A DNA stretch of 64,000 nucleotides from JBMOLL01 sp049325415 (GCA_049325415.1 JBMOLL010000061.1:9391-73390), one strand, 5' to 3'; counted from the first letter of the stretch, positions 9,484 through 18,177 are shown. The notes: generated by a model not told the origin, from the letters alone. Translations and numbers: made by a program.

Positions 9484-10638
9484 ATGAACCGTCAGGGGAA
9501 AAGTAATACTTCAACCGGCGTGGCCTTCTGCTGCAGCCTTTTCGCGCTGACCCTGTTTCTGTTTCCATGCACCCTGCGGGCCCAACAGTTGCAGGGTATC
9601 GTTATGGATGTGGAGGAAGGTCTGCCAGTCAGGGATGTAACCGTTTACCTTAACGGAACCACCACCGGCACTATCAGCGATACTGCCGGCCATTTTGCCC
9701 TGTTCATCAGGGATTTTCCTGCCGAACTGGTATTCAGTCATGTAAGCTACGGCTTTCAGACGCTGGTAATCGACAGCCTGCCGGGCACCACTCTTTCGGT
9801 TCAGCTCCGGCCCCGGCCCCTTCAGCTGGAACAGGTCTCAGTGTCGGAAGAAAACCAGCGGAAAAAGAACCTGCGGAAGTTTAACCGGATGTTCCTGGGC
9901 AACGACCGCTGGGGCAGGAGGGCCCGCATCGTCAATGAAGATGATCTTTCCTTTCTCACCGATTATGGCTTTACCGGGAAAAAGAGGAAAAAAGAGCTCG
10001 TCCTGTCATTCCGGGTATTTGCCTCCGCCCCCCTGCAGATCGCCTTACCCGACCTGGGTTATGAGCTACGTTACGATCTGGTTTCTTTCAGCTCGACCCG
10101 CGACACCCTGTCCGGAAGGGAACTGCTGAGTACCTCGGGATATTGCTATTTCACCTCCACAGCCGGTTCAGACCCGCAAAAAGACAAACAACTCCGCAGA
10201 AACAGACTTGCTGCCTATTACAATTCCCCACAGCATTTCACCCGCTCACTTTTCAGTTCAGATCTGGAAGAGAACGGTTACCGTGTCTATCTGATTTCCG
10301 ATTCCCTGGTCGATGGCCACCCCTATATCAGCCATTTCAAGCCCGACAAATGCGGATGCATGATCGTAGGAACAGATGTAGCCCTGCTTACCGGATTGAA
10401 AAACCAGCAACTGTATGTAAACTATTTCGGCGGATACAACGGGCCCATCAACCTGAACAGGGCCTTCTACAAACTCCCCTATGCCAAAAAATCCCTGGTC
10501 TATATCCTCCACGACCCCTGCCCTGTGCGCCGTAACGGAACACGACCGGCAAATTCCCTCTCCTTTTCAGGCAGCCTTGGGGATAAACGGATCGGCGCCA
10601 CGCTTCCCGACGACTTTGATCCGGACAATGTGCTGTAA
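9484..10638 (+). CDS. Secreted CarboxypepD-reg-like protein
   Basis: A 384-residue exported protein. The signal peptide ends TLRAQQ. A carboxypeptidase regulatory-like beta-sandwich follows (about residues 35-110, with GIVMDVEEGLPVRDVTVYL and the TTTGTISDTAGHF turn), of the kind that precedes the plug in TonB receptors. No barrel follows. The remaining 260 residues are of unknown fold and include the basic linker QRKKNLRKFNRMFLGNDRWG. Such proteins are frequent in Bacteroidota with no known function. I chose the ATG at 9484 over the TTG at 9469, because the latter overlaps the upstream stop and adds no signal-like residues. Confidence 0.7.
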   Translation: MNRQGKSNTSTGVAFCCSLFALTLFLFPCTLRAQQLQGIVMDVEEGLPVRDVTVYLNGTTTGTISDTAGHFALFIRDFPAELVFSHVSYGFQTLVIDSLPGTTLSVQLRPRPLQLEQVSVSEENQRKKNLRKFNRMFLGNDRWGRRARIVNEDDLSFLTDYGFTGKKRKKELVLSFRVFASAPLQIALPDLGYELRYDLVSFSSTRDTLSGRELLSTSGYCYFTSTAGSDPQKDKQLRRNRLAAYYNSPQHFTRSLFSSDLEENGYRVYLISDSLVDGHPYISHFKPDKCGCMIVGTDVALLTGLKNQQLYVNYFGGYNGPINLNRAFYKLPYAKKSLVYILHDPCPVRRNGTRPANSLSFSGSLGDKRIGATLPDDFDPDNVL

Positions 10639-10953
10639 AACATCCGTTTACCGCAGTATTTCCTAAAGTGTATAAATGCCGGAGGTTTAAAGGGAAACTC
10701 TCCAAAAAAACACAGCTGCTGCTTTTCGGACCCTGTTTTCGTCAAAATCAGCTTGACCCGGCCCCGGTTTTTAAATAACTTGTACCGTGGAATTCATTAA
10801 CCCGGAAGCCTTCAGCCGATCTGTACAATACAGGACTGATATGGCTATTATTCTTCTCTTCCCTTCATCCTTTCGGTACCCCATGGAGGTACTTCCTGCG
10901 GAGGATGCTGAAAATCCGTAAACAGAGTAAGCTTTACATTCAACCCGTCATGT
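10639..10953. other. Intergenic region with small inverted repeat
   Basis: There is no gene-like ORF. An inverted repeat GTACC (10876-10880) / GGTAC (10888-10892) around CCATGGA lies 62 bp before the next start. I see no convincing TAnnTTTG box. Confidence 0.3.
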
Positions 10954-11583
10954 ATGAAGACGTCATTTGAAAAATTCATTGAAAAAAACTACAAGGGTCT
11001 GAATCTCATCTCCATCCCCAGCGAAGCCTATAAGCCGGGGGTGATTGTCAATGACGACGACCGTGTATTCAGCCACCTCTCCCGCTTTATTAACGGGGGA
11101 ATAAACTGGGATACCAAAGAAATTGCGGCCAATATGGCAAATCTGACCGTTACCGGTGAAAGGAAACTTGACCTTGGAGCTTCGGTGCTGGGCTTTATCA
11201 CGCTGAAAGGGGGAATTGATACGGACTATTCAGTGGCATTTGAATTCAGCGACGTGTCACAGGAAATTTTCGATTATGAAAACAACGGTCCCTACGAAAG
11301 CGACATCCGGATCAGGATCCAGGCTCTGAAGGACGCCAACCGTGAAGCCTGGCTGATGCTGCTGCACAAATTTGTCACCATGGAGGTGGTCATTGTCCAT
11401 TCGGCCACGGTGGAATTCAAGAAGAACGGTTCGGTTGTTCCCCGGGCCCAGTACAGTCAGCTGGAACAGGATATCAGTATCAACGGCGCCATTAGCTGGA
11501 ATAAAGAGGGAAAACTGGAAATCGTAAATGAAAAGAATCTTCCCTTCGGACTGATGGGTTTCCAGGTTAAGCGCTCCATGTAG
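10954..11583 (+). CDS. Unknown cytoplasmic protein, faint gasdermin-like layout
   Basis: A 209-residue protein without signal peptide or membrane helix; I do not recognise its family with confidence. An amphipathic N-terminus (FEKFIEKNYKG) is followed by LNLISIPSEAYKPGVIV, then NLTVTGERKLDLGASVLGF and YSVAFEFSDVSQEIFDYE, a helical stretch, and MEVVIVHSATVEFKKNG. This order resembles the layout I recall for bacterial gasdermins: a hydrophobic strand plus a Px(n)P(G) turn, a Gly-rich segment, an FEFxDV strand and a late VxTxxxxS strand. However, it is shorter than most of them and no protease gene lies beside it, as their usual activator would. A 10-bp stem-loop at 11611-11644 follows. Function unknown. 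Confidence 0.6.
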   Translation: MKTSFEKFIEKNYKGLNLISIPSEAYKPGVIVNDDDRVFSHLSRFINGGINWDTKEIAANMANLTVTGERKLDLGASVLGFITLKGGIDTDYSVAFEFSDVSQEIFDYENNGPYESDIRIRIQALKDANREAWLMLLHKFVTMEVVIVHSATVEFKKNGSVVPRAQYSQLEQDISINGAISWNKEGKLEIVNEKNLPFGLMGFQVKRSM

Positions 11584-11610
11584 TCTGCTTATCTGAACAG
11601 GCTCCTCCAC

Positions 11611-11654
11611 GTTCCCGGCATGCAGGAAAATGTTTGCCGGGAACCGCTATTTTA
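11611..11654 (+). terminator. Stem-loop after the 209-residue protein gene
   Basis: A perfect 10-bp stem, GTTCCCGGCA (11611-11620) with TGCCGGGAAC (11635-11644), has a 14-nt loop and is followed by CGCTATTTT. The T-run is short and displaced, so termination efficiency is uncertain. Confidence 0.6.
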
Positions 11655-11824
11655 AAACATCCGCTGATCTTTTTTTTGTAACTTTATTTCAATGGACTAA
11701 TGCTTCCGGATTTACCGGTGCCTCCTTTACCGTTATCGGTATCCCATATACGGTAATGAAGAGGAAACGGCAGAAAGCTACCTGTCAGAATTAAAAAATG
11801 GTCTTCTAACAGAAATTCTTACTT

Positions 11825-12358
11825 ATGGACAGTTTTATGATCGGTTTACTGGAAAAAGCAGGAAACTGGATGAAAAAAAGAATTGCCGGATTTGAAACCA
11901 CGATCCTGATACTTTTTATTTTATCCCTGATCCTGGAACTTCTTTTATCGGTTAATCTGAGGATTATCATCACCGCTCTTCTGTTGATTACTTCATCAGT
12001 CTATTACTTTCTGGCTTTTGCCGGTGCTTCTGCTGAAAACAAATCACTGGAACAATTCCTGAACCGTTTGACGGGTTTTGGCTCAAGCATTATGACAATC
12101 GGAATTCTGTTCAAATTGAATAACTGGCCAGGCAACGGAATAGCACTTACCGGAGGTTTGCTTGTTTCGGCACCCTGCTTGCTGGCCTTTCTTTATTTCA
12201 GGTACATCGGAAACAAACCTTCGCTGATTTCCGGCAGAACAGCTTTACGCCTCCTGGTGATGACTGCATTCATCCTCATCCTTTACCTTGTTCCTGAAGA
12301 AACCCTGGTTCAGATCGGTCTGATAAACAGAATACCCGGCGCTGAAGTTCCCGAATAG
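11825..12358 (+). CDS. Small integral membrane protein
   Basis: A 177-residue protein of unknown function with four to five hydrophobic segments (about residues 24-44, 46-68, 88-105, 107-127 and 140-158). The segment ILFKLNNWPGNGIAL resembles a membrane motif found in several small Bacteroidota proteins, including the gliding protein GldL. The resemblance is limited to that motif, and no GldM neighbour is present. The ATG at 11825 starts an amphipathic N-terminus. It stands alone between the upstream stem-loop and the radical SAM gene. Confidence 0.65.
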   Translation: MDSFMIGLLEKAGNWMKKRIAGFETTILILFILSLILELLLSVNLRIIITALLLITSSVYYFLAFAGASAENKSLEQFLNRLTGFGSSIMTIGILFKLNNWPGNGIALTGGLLVSAPCLLAFLYFRYIGNKPSLISGRTALRLLVMTAFILILYLVPEETLVQIGLINRIPGAEVPE

Positions 12359-12415
12359 ACAGCATCCTGAACTCAAATGCTAAAAAAACTTAACAGGGAA
12401 ATATTTGCAGTTTAC

Positions 12416-12455
12416 GGCAGTTCTATGAACATAAACGTTCTCCGAATAAACTGCC
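12416..12455 (+). other. Leader hairpin before the radical SAM gene
   Basis: GGCAGTT (12416-12422) pairs with AACTGCC (12449-12455), with an inner GAAC/GTTC pairing, and ends 6 bp before the start codon. It would fold over the ribosome entry region. No function is assigned. Confidence 0.35.
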
Positions 12456-12461
12456 TTCCTG

Positions 12462-13892
12462 ATGAAAGTCAAACTGATTCTCCCCTCACTGACAGAAGCA
12501 GGCACCGCCGGCTGGCGAGCTGTAAAATATTCACTATTCCCTCCTCTTGGTCTGGTCACTCTGGCATCCTACCTTGATTTGCATGATGAAATCGATCTTC
12601 AGGATCAGCATGTTGAGATCCTGAACCTTGATGATTCACCAGATCTCGTTCTGATCCAGGTATATATCACGAATGCAAAGCGAGCCTATGCGATTGCAGA
12701 ACATTACCGAAAAAAAGGTGCCTATGTGGCACTCGGAGGACTTCATGTAAGCTCTCTTCCGGATGAAGCTGCTTTACATGCCGATACAATCTTTCTGGGC
12801 CCGGCTGAACAGACCTTTCCACTTTTCCTGGAGGAATTCAGGCAGAAAAAAGCCAGGAAAAGGTATGTCTCTTCCAGCGATCGCAGCCTGGATAATTTAC
12901 CGCCTCTTCGCCGTGACCTGATTAAACGGAACCACTATCTCGTTCCAAATTCTCTCGTCATTTCCAGGGGTTGTCCGCATCACTGTGACTTCTGTTACAA
13001 GGATGCCTTTTTCAGGAATGGCAGGTCGTTTTATACCCGGAAAGTGGATTCAATCCTGGAAGAAATATCCGGTCTTCCGGGCCGGCACCTGTATTTTCTC
13101 GACGACCATCTTCTGGGAGATCAGGTTCTTGCAAGGAAACTCTTCTCAGCAATGAAGGGGATGAACCGGGTATTTCAGGGCGCTGCCACAGTGCGCTCCA
13201 TCCTTGAAGGTAACCTGATCAATGAAGCTGCCGGAGCCGGACTTAGAAGCCTGTTTGTGGGATTTGAGACCTTTTCCTCACAGAACCTCCGTCAAAACCA
13301 TAAATCCCATAACCTACAACAGGATTATGGCCGAGCGGTCAGGAAACTGCACGACCTCGGGATCATGATTAATGGTAGTTTTGTATTCGGGATGGATAAT
13401 GACGATAAGGATGTCTTCCGTCGTACCGTTGATTGGGGAGTTGAAAACGGAATTACAACGGCAACCTACCATATTATGACCCCCTATCCCGGAACCCGGC
13501 TATACGACTCCCTGCTGAAACAGGGCAGGATCCTTACCAGTAACTGGGACCTTTATGATACAAGGCATTCGGTTTTCATGCCTGCCAGACTATCTCCTGA
13601 AGAACTTGAAGCGGGATACCGAACAGCATACCGGGAATTCTATAGCTGGCCGAACATTTTCAAAGCCGCCAATACCCATGAATCCCTCCGGCAAAGAATT
13701 CGTCATCTGTTATATACCGGCGGGTGGAAGAAATTTGAAAATTTCTGGTCACTGATCATCCGGACAGGTGGACTGCAAAGAATGCTTCCTTTACTTGAGC
13801 TTCTGCTTTCCGGCGAATCACAGTGGAACCTGAGAGATGCAGTCATCCTTGCAAAGGAACCCGATGAAAACAGGCAGGATTTCGGTACCTGA
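12462..13892 (+). CDS. B12-binding-domain-type radical SAM protein
   Basis: A 476-residue enzyme of the radical SAM superfamily. An N-terminal Rossmann-like domain (about residues 1-130, with PPLGLVTLASYL and VALGGLHVSSLPDEA) has the cobalamin-binding fold but lacks the DxHxxG lower-ligand motif. The radical SAM core follows, with the iron-sulfur motif CPHHCDFC (Cys171, Cys175, Cys178). Conserved YFLDDHLLGD and LFVGFETFS segments complete the barrel. The substrate is unknown; relatives act in bacteriochlorophyll, hopanoid and natural-product pathways. No biosynthetic cluster surrounds it, so it may act in lipid or cofactor modification. The end at 13892 is 94 bp before the next true start. 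Confidence 0.85.
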   Translation: MKVKLILPSLTEAGTAGWRAVKYSLFPPLGLVTLASYLDLHDEIDLQDQHVEILNLDDSPDLVLIQVYITNAKRAYAIAEHYRKKGAYVALGGLHVSSLPDEAALHADTIFLGPAEQTFPLFLEEFRQKKARKRYVSSSDRSLDNLPPLRRDLIKRNHYLVPNSLVISRGCPHHCDFCYKDAFFRNGRSFYTRKVDSILEEISGLPGRHLYFLDDHLLGDQVLARKLFSAMKGMNRVFQGAATVRSILEGNLINEAAGAGLRSLFVGFETFSSQNLRQNHKSHNLQQDYGRAVRKLHDLGIMINGSFVFGMDNDDKDVFRRTVDWGVENGITTATYHIMTPYPGTRLYDSLLKQGRILTSNWDLYDTRHSVFMPARLSPEELEAGYRTAYREFYSWPNIFKAANTHESLRQRIRHLLYTGGWKKFENFWSLIIRTGGLQRMLPLLELLLSGESQWNLRDAVILAKEPDENRQDFGT

Positions 13893-13986
13893 GAAGTTGC
13901 CTGTTCATCAACATCCTGTCAGTTTTTATGTACCGGGTATGACAGGAAATAATATAAAGTATTTAACTTTAAGCAAAATCCTCAAT

Positions 13987-15264
13987 ATGAAAAAACTCAT
14001 CCCGGGCTTCCTTGCGCTTTCTCTGATCGCCCCCCTGTTCCAATCCTGCAAACAAGCTGCAGACTCCGGCCAGCTCAATGGCACAAACTACGCCGTATAC
14101 GAGTGGCGCGGACCCGACCGGAACGGTATTTACAGTGAAACCGGCTTACTGAGTGCATGGCCCGAATCGGGCCCTGAACTGGTCTGGGAATTCGACAGTC
14201 TGGGAGATGGTTACGGCTCACCTGTTTTCACTCCCGACAGGATGTATATTCTGGGAGTCAGAGACAGCATTGCCTGCCTCTTTGCCTTCGATACAACCGG
14301 CACGCTGGATTGGACCAGCGAAGTTGGCCCCGAATGGATGGTGAATTTCAACGGCACGCGCTCCACCCCGACCGTTGTAGGCGATCTGGTTTACACCACT
14401 ACGGGCATGGGCAAAATAAGCTGCCTGGATCGGCATACCGGCGAACTGCAATGGACGGTGGATATGAAAAATGACCTGCACGGGACCTTTCCTCTCTTCG
14501 GCTACTCCGAATCCCTGATCTGCGATGGAGACAGGATCTTCTGCAGCCCGGGAGGAGCTGATACCAATGTGGTAGCCCTGAACCGCTTCGACGGCAGCCT
14601 CCTGTGGATCAGCAAAGGCGACGGTGAGCGACCGGGATACAACTCTCCACGCATTATTCACCTGGACTCCCTCGATATCCTGGTCAACTTCTCGGCCTAC
14701 GACATGATGGGCCACAACACCAAAACCGGCGAACTGCTTTGGATGCACCCGCAGGATAATATCCCCGTTGCCGAAAGGAAACCGGGTATGGGCGATACTC
14801 ACAGCAATACCGTTCTCTATGCCGACAGCTCCATCTACTATGCCGAAGGTGACGGTAACTGCGGGGTAAAACTGAAACTGGCCGCCGATGGTTTATCCAT
14901 TACCGAACTCTGGCGGAACACGGCCTTTGACAGTTATATGGGAGGCATCGTTAAAATCGGCGACCATCTTTACGGCTGCGGCACGGCCGACCGGGATTTT
15001 AAAATGATCAGCACCCTCACAGGTGAAACGGAAAACAGCATCAAGGCAGGAAGCGGAGTGGTTATTGCGGCAGAGGGTCTGCTTTACTATTACAACCAGA
15101 AAGGTGAAATGATGCTTATCCGGCCTGAATCGCTGGAGGTGATCAGCAGCTTCAGGATCAAAAAGGGCACGGGCGAACATTTTTCCCATCCGGTGATATC
15201 AAATGGACGACTTTACATTAGGCACGGGAACACGATCCAGGCATACAATATCAAAGCTTCCTGA
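13987..15264 (+). CDS. PQQ-type beta-propeller lipoprotein
   Basis: A 425-residue lipoprotein. The lipobox is LFQSC (Cys21) after a hydrophobic signal. About seven propeller blades follow with recurring motifs such as GDLVYTTTGMGKISCLDR, DGDRIFCSPGGADTNVVAL and GDHLYGCGTADRDF, typical of the PQQ-like repeat superfamily. The opening YEWRGPDRNGIYSETGLLSAWP is the classic start of 'outer membrane assembly lipoprotein/PQQ-like' proteins. The catalytic residues of PQQ dehydrogenases are not apparent, so a scaffold or binding role is more likely than an enzyme. The ATG at 13987 is preferred to 13837, which lies inside the upstream gene. Confidence 0.85.
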   Translation: MKKLIPGFLALSLIAPLFQSCKQAADSGQLNGTNYAVYEWRGPDRNGIYSETGLLSAWPESGPELVWEFDSLGDGYGSPVFTPDRMYILGVRDSIACLFAFDTTGTLDWTSEVGPEWMVNFNGTRSTPTVVGDLVYTTTGMGKISCLDRHTGELQWTVDMKNDLHGTFPLFGYSESLICDGDRIFCSPGGADTNVVALNRFDGSLLWISKGDGERPGYNSPRIIHLDSLDILVNFSAYDMMGHNTKTGELLWMHPQDNIPVAERKPGMGDTHSNTVLYADSSIYYAEGDGNCGVKLKLAADGLSITELWRNTAFDSYMGGIVKIGDHLYGCGTADRDFKMISTLTGETENSIKAGSGVVIAAEGLLYYYNQKGEMMLIRPESLEVISSFRIKKGTGEHFSHPVISNGRLYIRHGNTIQAYNIKAS

Positions 15265-15292
15265 AAAGCCGTACAGGCAGCCCTTATATCCA

Positions 15293-15337
15293 GCTACAGC
15301 ATGCCCCTCCTGGTATGGGGAAGTGTTTTCCTGTAGC
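15293..15337. other. Nested inverted repeat
   Basis: GCTACAG (15293-15299) can pair with CTGTAGC (15331-15337), with an inner CCCC/GGGG. It lies between the propeller gene and the AraC gene and lacks a T-run. It could be a processing site or an operator. Confidence 0.3.
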
Positions 15338-15397
15338 GGTGAATAAACCATCTGTTCCCCGAAGTGTTATCCTATTCAGCCGGTGCCGGACAGCAGG

Positions 15398-16219
15398 ATG
15401 AAAAAACTCTTTCGCATATTACAGATCACCGAAGAACTCGTTGACGATATTCTTGATCGAACATATGACCTTCATTTTCATGATTTTGAAGAACTTATAA
15501 TCGTCACCGAAGGCAGCCTGGAACATTCGATCGATTTCACCACGGAAATCGTGGAGGCACCCATGGCCTGTTATGTGCCGATGGGCAAACTGCACAGGCT
15601 GGTTCCGCGGCGTGACCTGCGTGGCTGGGTGATCAATTACAAACCCGAATACATCCCCGACACCCGGCTCAGCTTCTATGCCAACTTTTTCAGCTCCACC
15701 AATGTACCCCTGTCCCCCGGCACCTGCCTGAACCGCTTCGACAGTCTGTGCGGGGTGATCATGGCCGAATACCGCCAGGAAATTACCGATCACGCCACCA
15801 TCATTCATCTTGTTAACGGGATACTTTCCATGGTGGATGCCGAACGGAAAAGAAATATGCCGGTCGATAACACCGCCAGGGCTCCCCAGGTGGAAGCCTT
15901 CAATGCCTTTCTGAAGATCCTGGAGGAAAATTTCCGGCGGAGTGAAGGCGTCTCTTTTTACGCCGACCGGATGAACATGTCGGAACGTAATCTGAATCTC
16001 ATCTGCCGGAACAATTTCGGGAAAAGCGTCTCCGAGATCATCGAGACCCGGAAACTGGTGGAGGCAAAGCGACTGCTGCTGCATTCAACAAAAAACGTTT
16101 CCGAGATCGGTTTTGAACTGGGTTACAACGAGAAATCCTATTTCACAAGGGTGTTCCGCTCCCGGACCGGACTTACCCCTTCTGCTTTCAGGGAGCCCTC
16201 CCACGGGATCCCTTCCTGA
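15398..16219 (+). CDS. AraC family transcriptional regulator
   Basis: A 273-residue regulator. The N-terminal half is a cupin-like ligand-binding domain (about residues 1-140, with HFHDFEELIIVTEGSLEHSI). The C-terminal about 100 residues hold two helix-turn-helix units: the first includes SFYADRMNMSERNLNLICR, the second VSEIGFELGYNEKSYFTRVF with the typical GYNEKSYFTR signature, followed by GLTPSAFR. The target genes are unknown. The YceI gene begins 82 bp downstream with its own promoter and may be regulated by it. The ATG at 15398 (MKKLFRIL) is chosen over a GTG 15 bp upstream. Confidence 0.9.
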   Translation: MKKLFRILQITEELVDDILDRTYDLHFHDFEELIIVTEGSLEHSIDFTTEIVEAPMACYVPMGKLHRLVPRRDLRGWVINYKPEYIPDTRLSFYANFFSSTNVPLSPGTCLNRFDSLCGVIMAEYRQEITDHATIIHLVNGILSMVDAERKRNMPVDNTARAPQVEAFNAFLKILEENFRRSEGVSFYADRMNMSERNLNLICRNNFGKSVSEIIETRKLVEAKRLLLHSTKNVSEIGFELGYNEKSYFTRVFRSRTGLTPSAFREPSHGIPS

Positions 16220-16270
16220 AAGTACCACTCCTTTTCCGGATAGTGTAACCACCACCTCCTCAACAGGCTC

Positions 16271-16278
16271 TAACTTTG
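16271..16278 (+). promoter_or_regulatory. -7 box of the YceI promoter
   Basis: TAACTTTG is an exact match to the Bacteroidota -7 consensus TAnnTTTG, 24 bp before the YceI start. No clear TTG -33 element is seen. Confidence 0.6.
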
Positions 16279-16301
16279 TCCCATCATTAAAAACAAAAAC
16301 G

Positions 16302-16841
16302 ATGGAAACAAAAACAATAAAGTGGGCAATCGATCCCGCACATTCCAGGGCCGGATTCCGGGTAAAACACCTGATGATCTCCAATGTCGATGGCGTATTC
16401 AATACCTTTTCCGGCGAAGTTCATACCACCGGCGACGATTTCTCAACGGCCGAAATTTCCTTCCGCATGGACGCCTCTTCCATTGACACAGGAATGGCCG
16501 ACCGCGATGCACACCTGAAAAGTCCGGATTTCTTTGAAACTGAAAAATACCCGGAAATCACTTTTACCGGCGGCCGGCTCAGGGATCTGGGCGATGATAC
16601 CTTTGAACTTACCGGCGAGCTGACAATGAAAGGCATTACCCGTCAGGTGAGCCTGACAGCCGAGTTCGGAGGCTCAATGAAGGATCCCTGGGGCAATACC
16701 AAAGCCGGATTCACCGTCACCGGAAAACTGAACCGCAAGAACTGGGGCCTGAACTGGAACGCTGCACTCGAAGCAGGAGGCGTACTGGTAAGTGAAGAGG
16801 TTAAACTCAATTGTGACATTCAGCTGGCCTTGATGGCCTGA
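16302..16841 (+). CDS. YceI family protein
   Basis: A 179-residue protein of the YceI family, a lipocalin-like beta-barrel that binds isoprenoid or other amphiphilic molecules in known members. Family features are the opening WAIDPAHSRAGFRVKHLM, the central DRDAHLKSPDFFETEKYP and the closing NRKNWGLNWNAALEAGG. Most proteobacterial members are periplasmic; this one has no signal peptide and is probably cytoplasmic. The ATG at 16302 follows the -7 box at 16271-16278, which excludes the long upstream extension from 16113. A protective or lipid-carrier role is an inference from the family. Confidence 0.92.
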   Translation: METKTIKWAIDPAHSRAGFRVKHLMISNVDGVFNTFSGEVHTTGDDFSTAEISFRMDASSIDTGMADRDAHLKSPDFFETEKYPEITFTGGRLRDLGDDTFELTGELTMKGITRQVSLTAEFGGSMKDPWGNTKAGFTVTGKLNRKNWGLNWNAALEAGGVLVSEEVKLNCDIQLALMA

Positions 16842-16980
16842 GGATTTCTTTGTGGATCGGGAGTTGCACAACACCCGCAGCTTCAGGAAGAGGCCCGCGA
16901 AGGCGCCGGCCCCTTCCCGCTGGCCGGTGCCCGAAGGGCAATTTTGATAAAGGACAGGAAAGACCTAAGCTCAGGTGACG

Positions 16981-17856
16981 ATGAAAAGAAGAGATTTTCT
17001 GAAATCAGCCGCCATTATACCATTAGCGCCTAAGATAATGAATAACAGGATTTTCAGTGAGCTGCCGGCATCGGAAAAAATGCCTGCGCTCTTTATTGGC
17101 CATGGCAGTCCCATGAATGCCATTGAGGATAACCAGTTTGTGGAAGGATGGAGAAAACTGGGGAACAGTCTTCCCCCGCCCGCCGCCATCCTGTGCATCT
17201 CGGCTCACTGGGAGACAGAGGGAACGCGGGTGACTGCCATGCCCAGGCCTCCGACTATTCATGATTTCGGTGGCTTCCCTCCCGAATTGTACCAGGTCCA
17301 GTACCCGGCACCTGGCGATCCCCGCCTGGCCGCAGAACTTAGCGGTTCGGTGAAAGGAGCAGAAGTAAAAGCTGATCTGAAATGGGGACTCGACCACGGA
17401 GCCTGGAGTGTGATCCGCAGGATCTACCCTGAAGCCGATGTTCCGGTTGTACAGCTGAGCCTGGATTACAACAAAACACCCCGTTACCACTACGAACTCG
17501 CCAAAGAACTGGCCTACCTCCGGACCAGGGGGGTACTGGTGATCGGCAGCGGGAACATGGTTCATAACCTTCGGATGATTGCCTGGGATAAAATGAATGA
17601 ACCCGCTTTTGGGTTTGACTGGGCCATCGAAGCCAGTGAACTATTTAAACGACTGATCAATGAAAAAGATCATGCCCGGCTGATCGACTATCTGAAACTG
17701 GGAAGCGAAGTCCGCCTGGCCGTACCCACCCCCGACCATTTCCTCCCCCTGCTCTATGCCCTTGCACTGCAGGAAAAAAACGAAACCGTAAGCTTCTTTA
17801 ACGATGAGGCCGTTCTGGGCTCGCTTACCATGACCTCCCTTCAGATCGGGGCATGA
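16981..17856 (+). CDS. LigB-family 4,5-DOPA-dioxygenase-like protein, Tat-exported
   Basis: A 291-residue protein of the class III extradiol dioxygenase (LigB/YgiD) family. It shows the characteristic FIGHGSPMNAI, ILCISAHWETEG, GLDHGAWSVI and IGSGNMVHNLR segments, which supply the iron- or zinc-binding histidines. Unusually, it begins with MKRRDFLKSAAIIPLAPK, a twin-arginine (RRDFLK) signal. Translation from the ATG at 16981 (not the GTG at 16975) gives a standard Tat N-terminus. Known members are cytosolic and open catechol rings; the substrate here is unknown, and export would place the activity in the periplasm. Confidence 0.87.
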   Translation: MKRRDFLKSAAIIPLAPKIMNNRIFSELPASEKMPALFIGHGSPMNAIEDNQFVEGWRKLGNSLPPPAAILCISAHWETEGTRVTAMPRPPTIHDFGGFPPELYQVQYPAPGDPRLAAELSGSVKGAEVKADLKWGLDHGAWSVIRRIYPEADVPVVQLSLDYNKTPRYHYELAKELAYLRTRGVLVIGSGNMVHNLRMIAWDKMNEPAFGFDWAIEASELFKRLINEKDHARLIDYLKLGSEVRLAVPTPDHFLPLLYALALQEKNETVSFFNDEAVLGSLTMTSLQIGA

Positions 17857-18107
17857 CCGTTGAGGCCTGCCTGTGTTTCGGATAAACCCGGCCCGGATCA
17901 TACCCTCGCCGGGTATTCCTGTGCCCCTTGATTGATCAAGCCTGCAAGAGCATTAGGTAATTACAGCCGGAATGCCGAAATGACCGAATCCGGTCTGTTC
18001 CCCGAACTGACGGGATAAAGGACGATAGGGTCATAGCTACAACAGGTCATTTCAAGAGGCGAAAGGATTCCCCCACCATAATTCCCTGACATAAAGAATT
18101 TAATCAA
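17857..18107. other. Intergenic region, no gene seen
   Basis: This is about 250 bp without a protein-like ORF between the dioxygenase gene and the regulator-binding repeats. It contains some GC-rich inverted repeats such as CCCGGC/GCCGGG, but no T-run that would make a convincing terminator. Confidence 0.3.
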
Positions 18108-18137
18108 ATTTTAAGGATTGTTTTAGTCCTTTTTAAG
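18108..18137 (+). promoter_or_regulatory. Triple 11-bp repeat, likely response-regulator box (site 1)
   Basis: Three octamers lie exactly 11 bp apart: ATTTTAAG (18108), TGTTTTAG (18119) and TTTTTAAG (18130). Tandem repeats on an 11-bp period are how PhoB/OmpR-type regulators bind DNA. The same octamers and period recur at 20720-20749, before the rubrerythrin gene. An OmpR-type regulator is encoded in the operon directly downstream. Confidence 0.65.
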
Positions 18138-18149
18138 TGCAGGTTTCCG

Positions 18150-18156
18150 TAATTTG
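18150..18156 (+). promoter_or_regulatory. Imperfect -7 box of the DUF2231-regulator operon
   Basis: TAATTTG matches the TAnnTTTG consensus except for one missing spacer base. It lies 28 bp before the DUF2231 start and 20 bp after the start of the last 11-bp repeat, which suits an activated promoter. Confidence 0.45.
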
Positions 18157-18177
18157 TCCTGATTAAAAACAAAACTC

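Noticed and set aside
11825..12358. GldL-like gliding/T9SS component
   Set aside because: Only the KxxxWPGxG membrane segment is similar, and no gldK, gldM or gldN lies beside it.
12377..12577. 66-codon ORF overlapping the radical SAM start
   Set aside because: It overlaps a well-supported gene in another frame and has no recognisable content.
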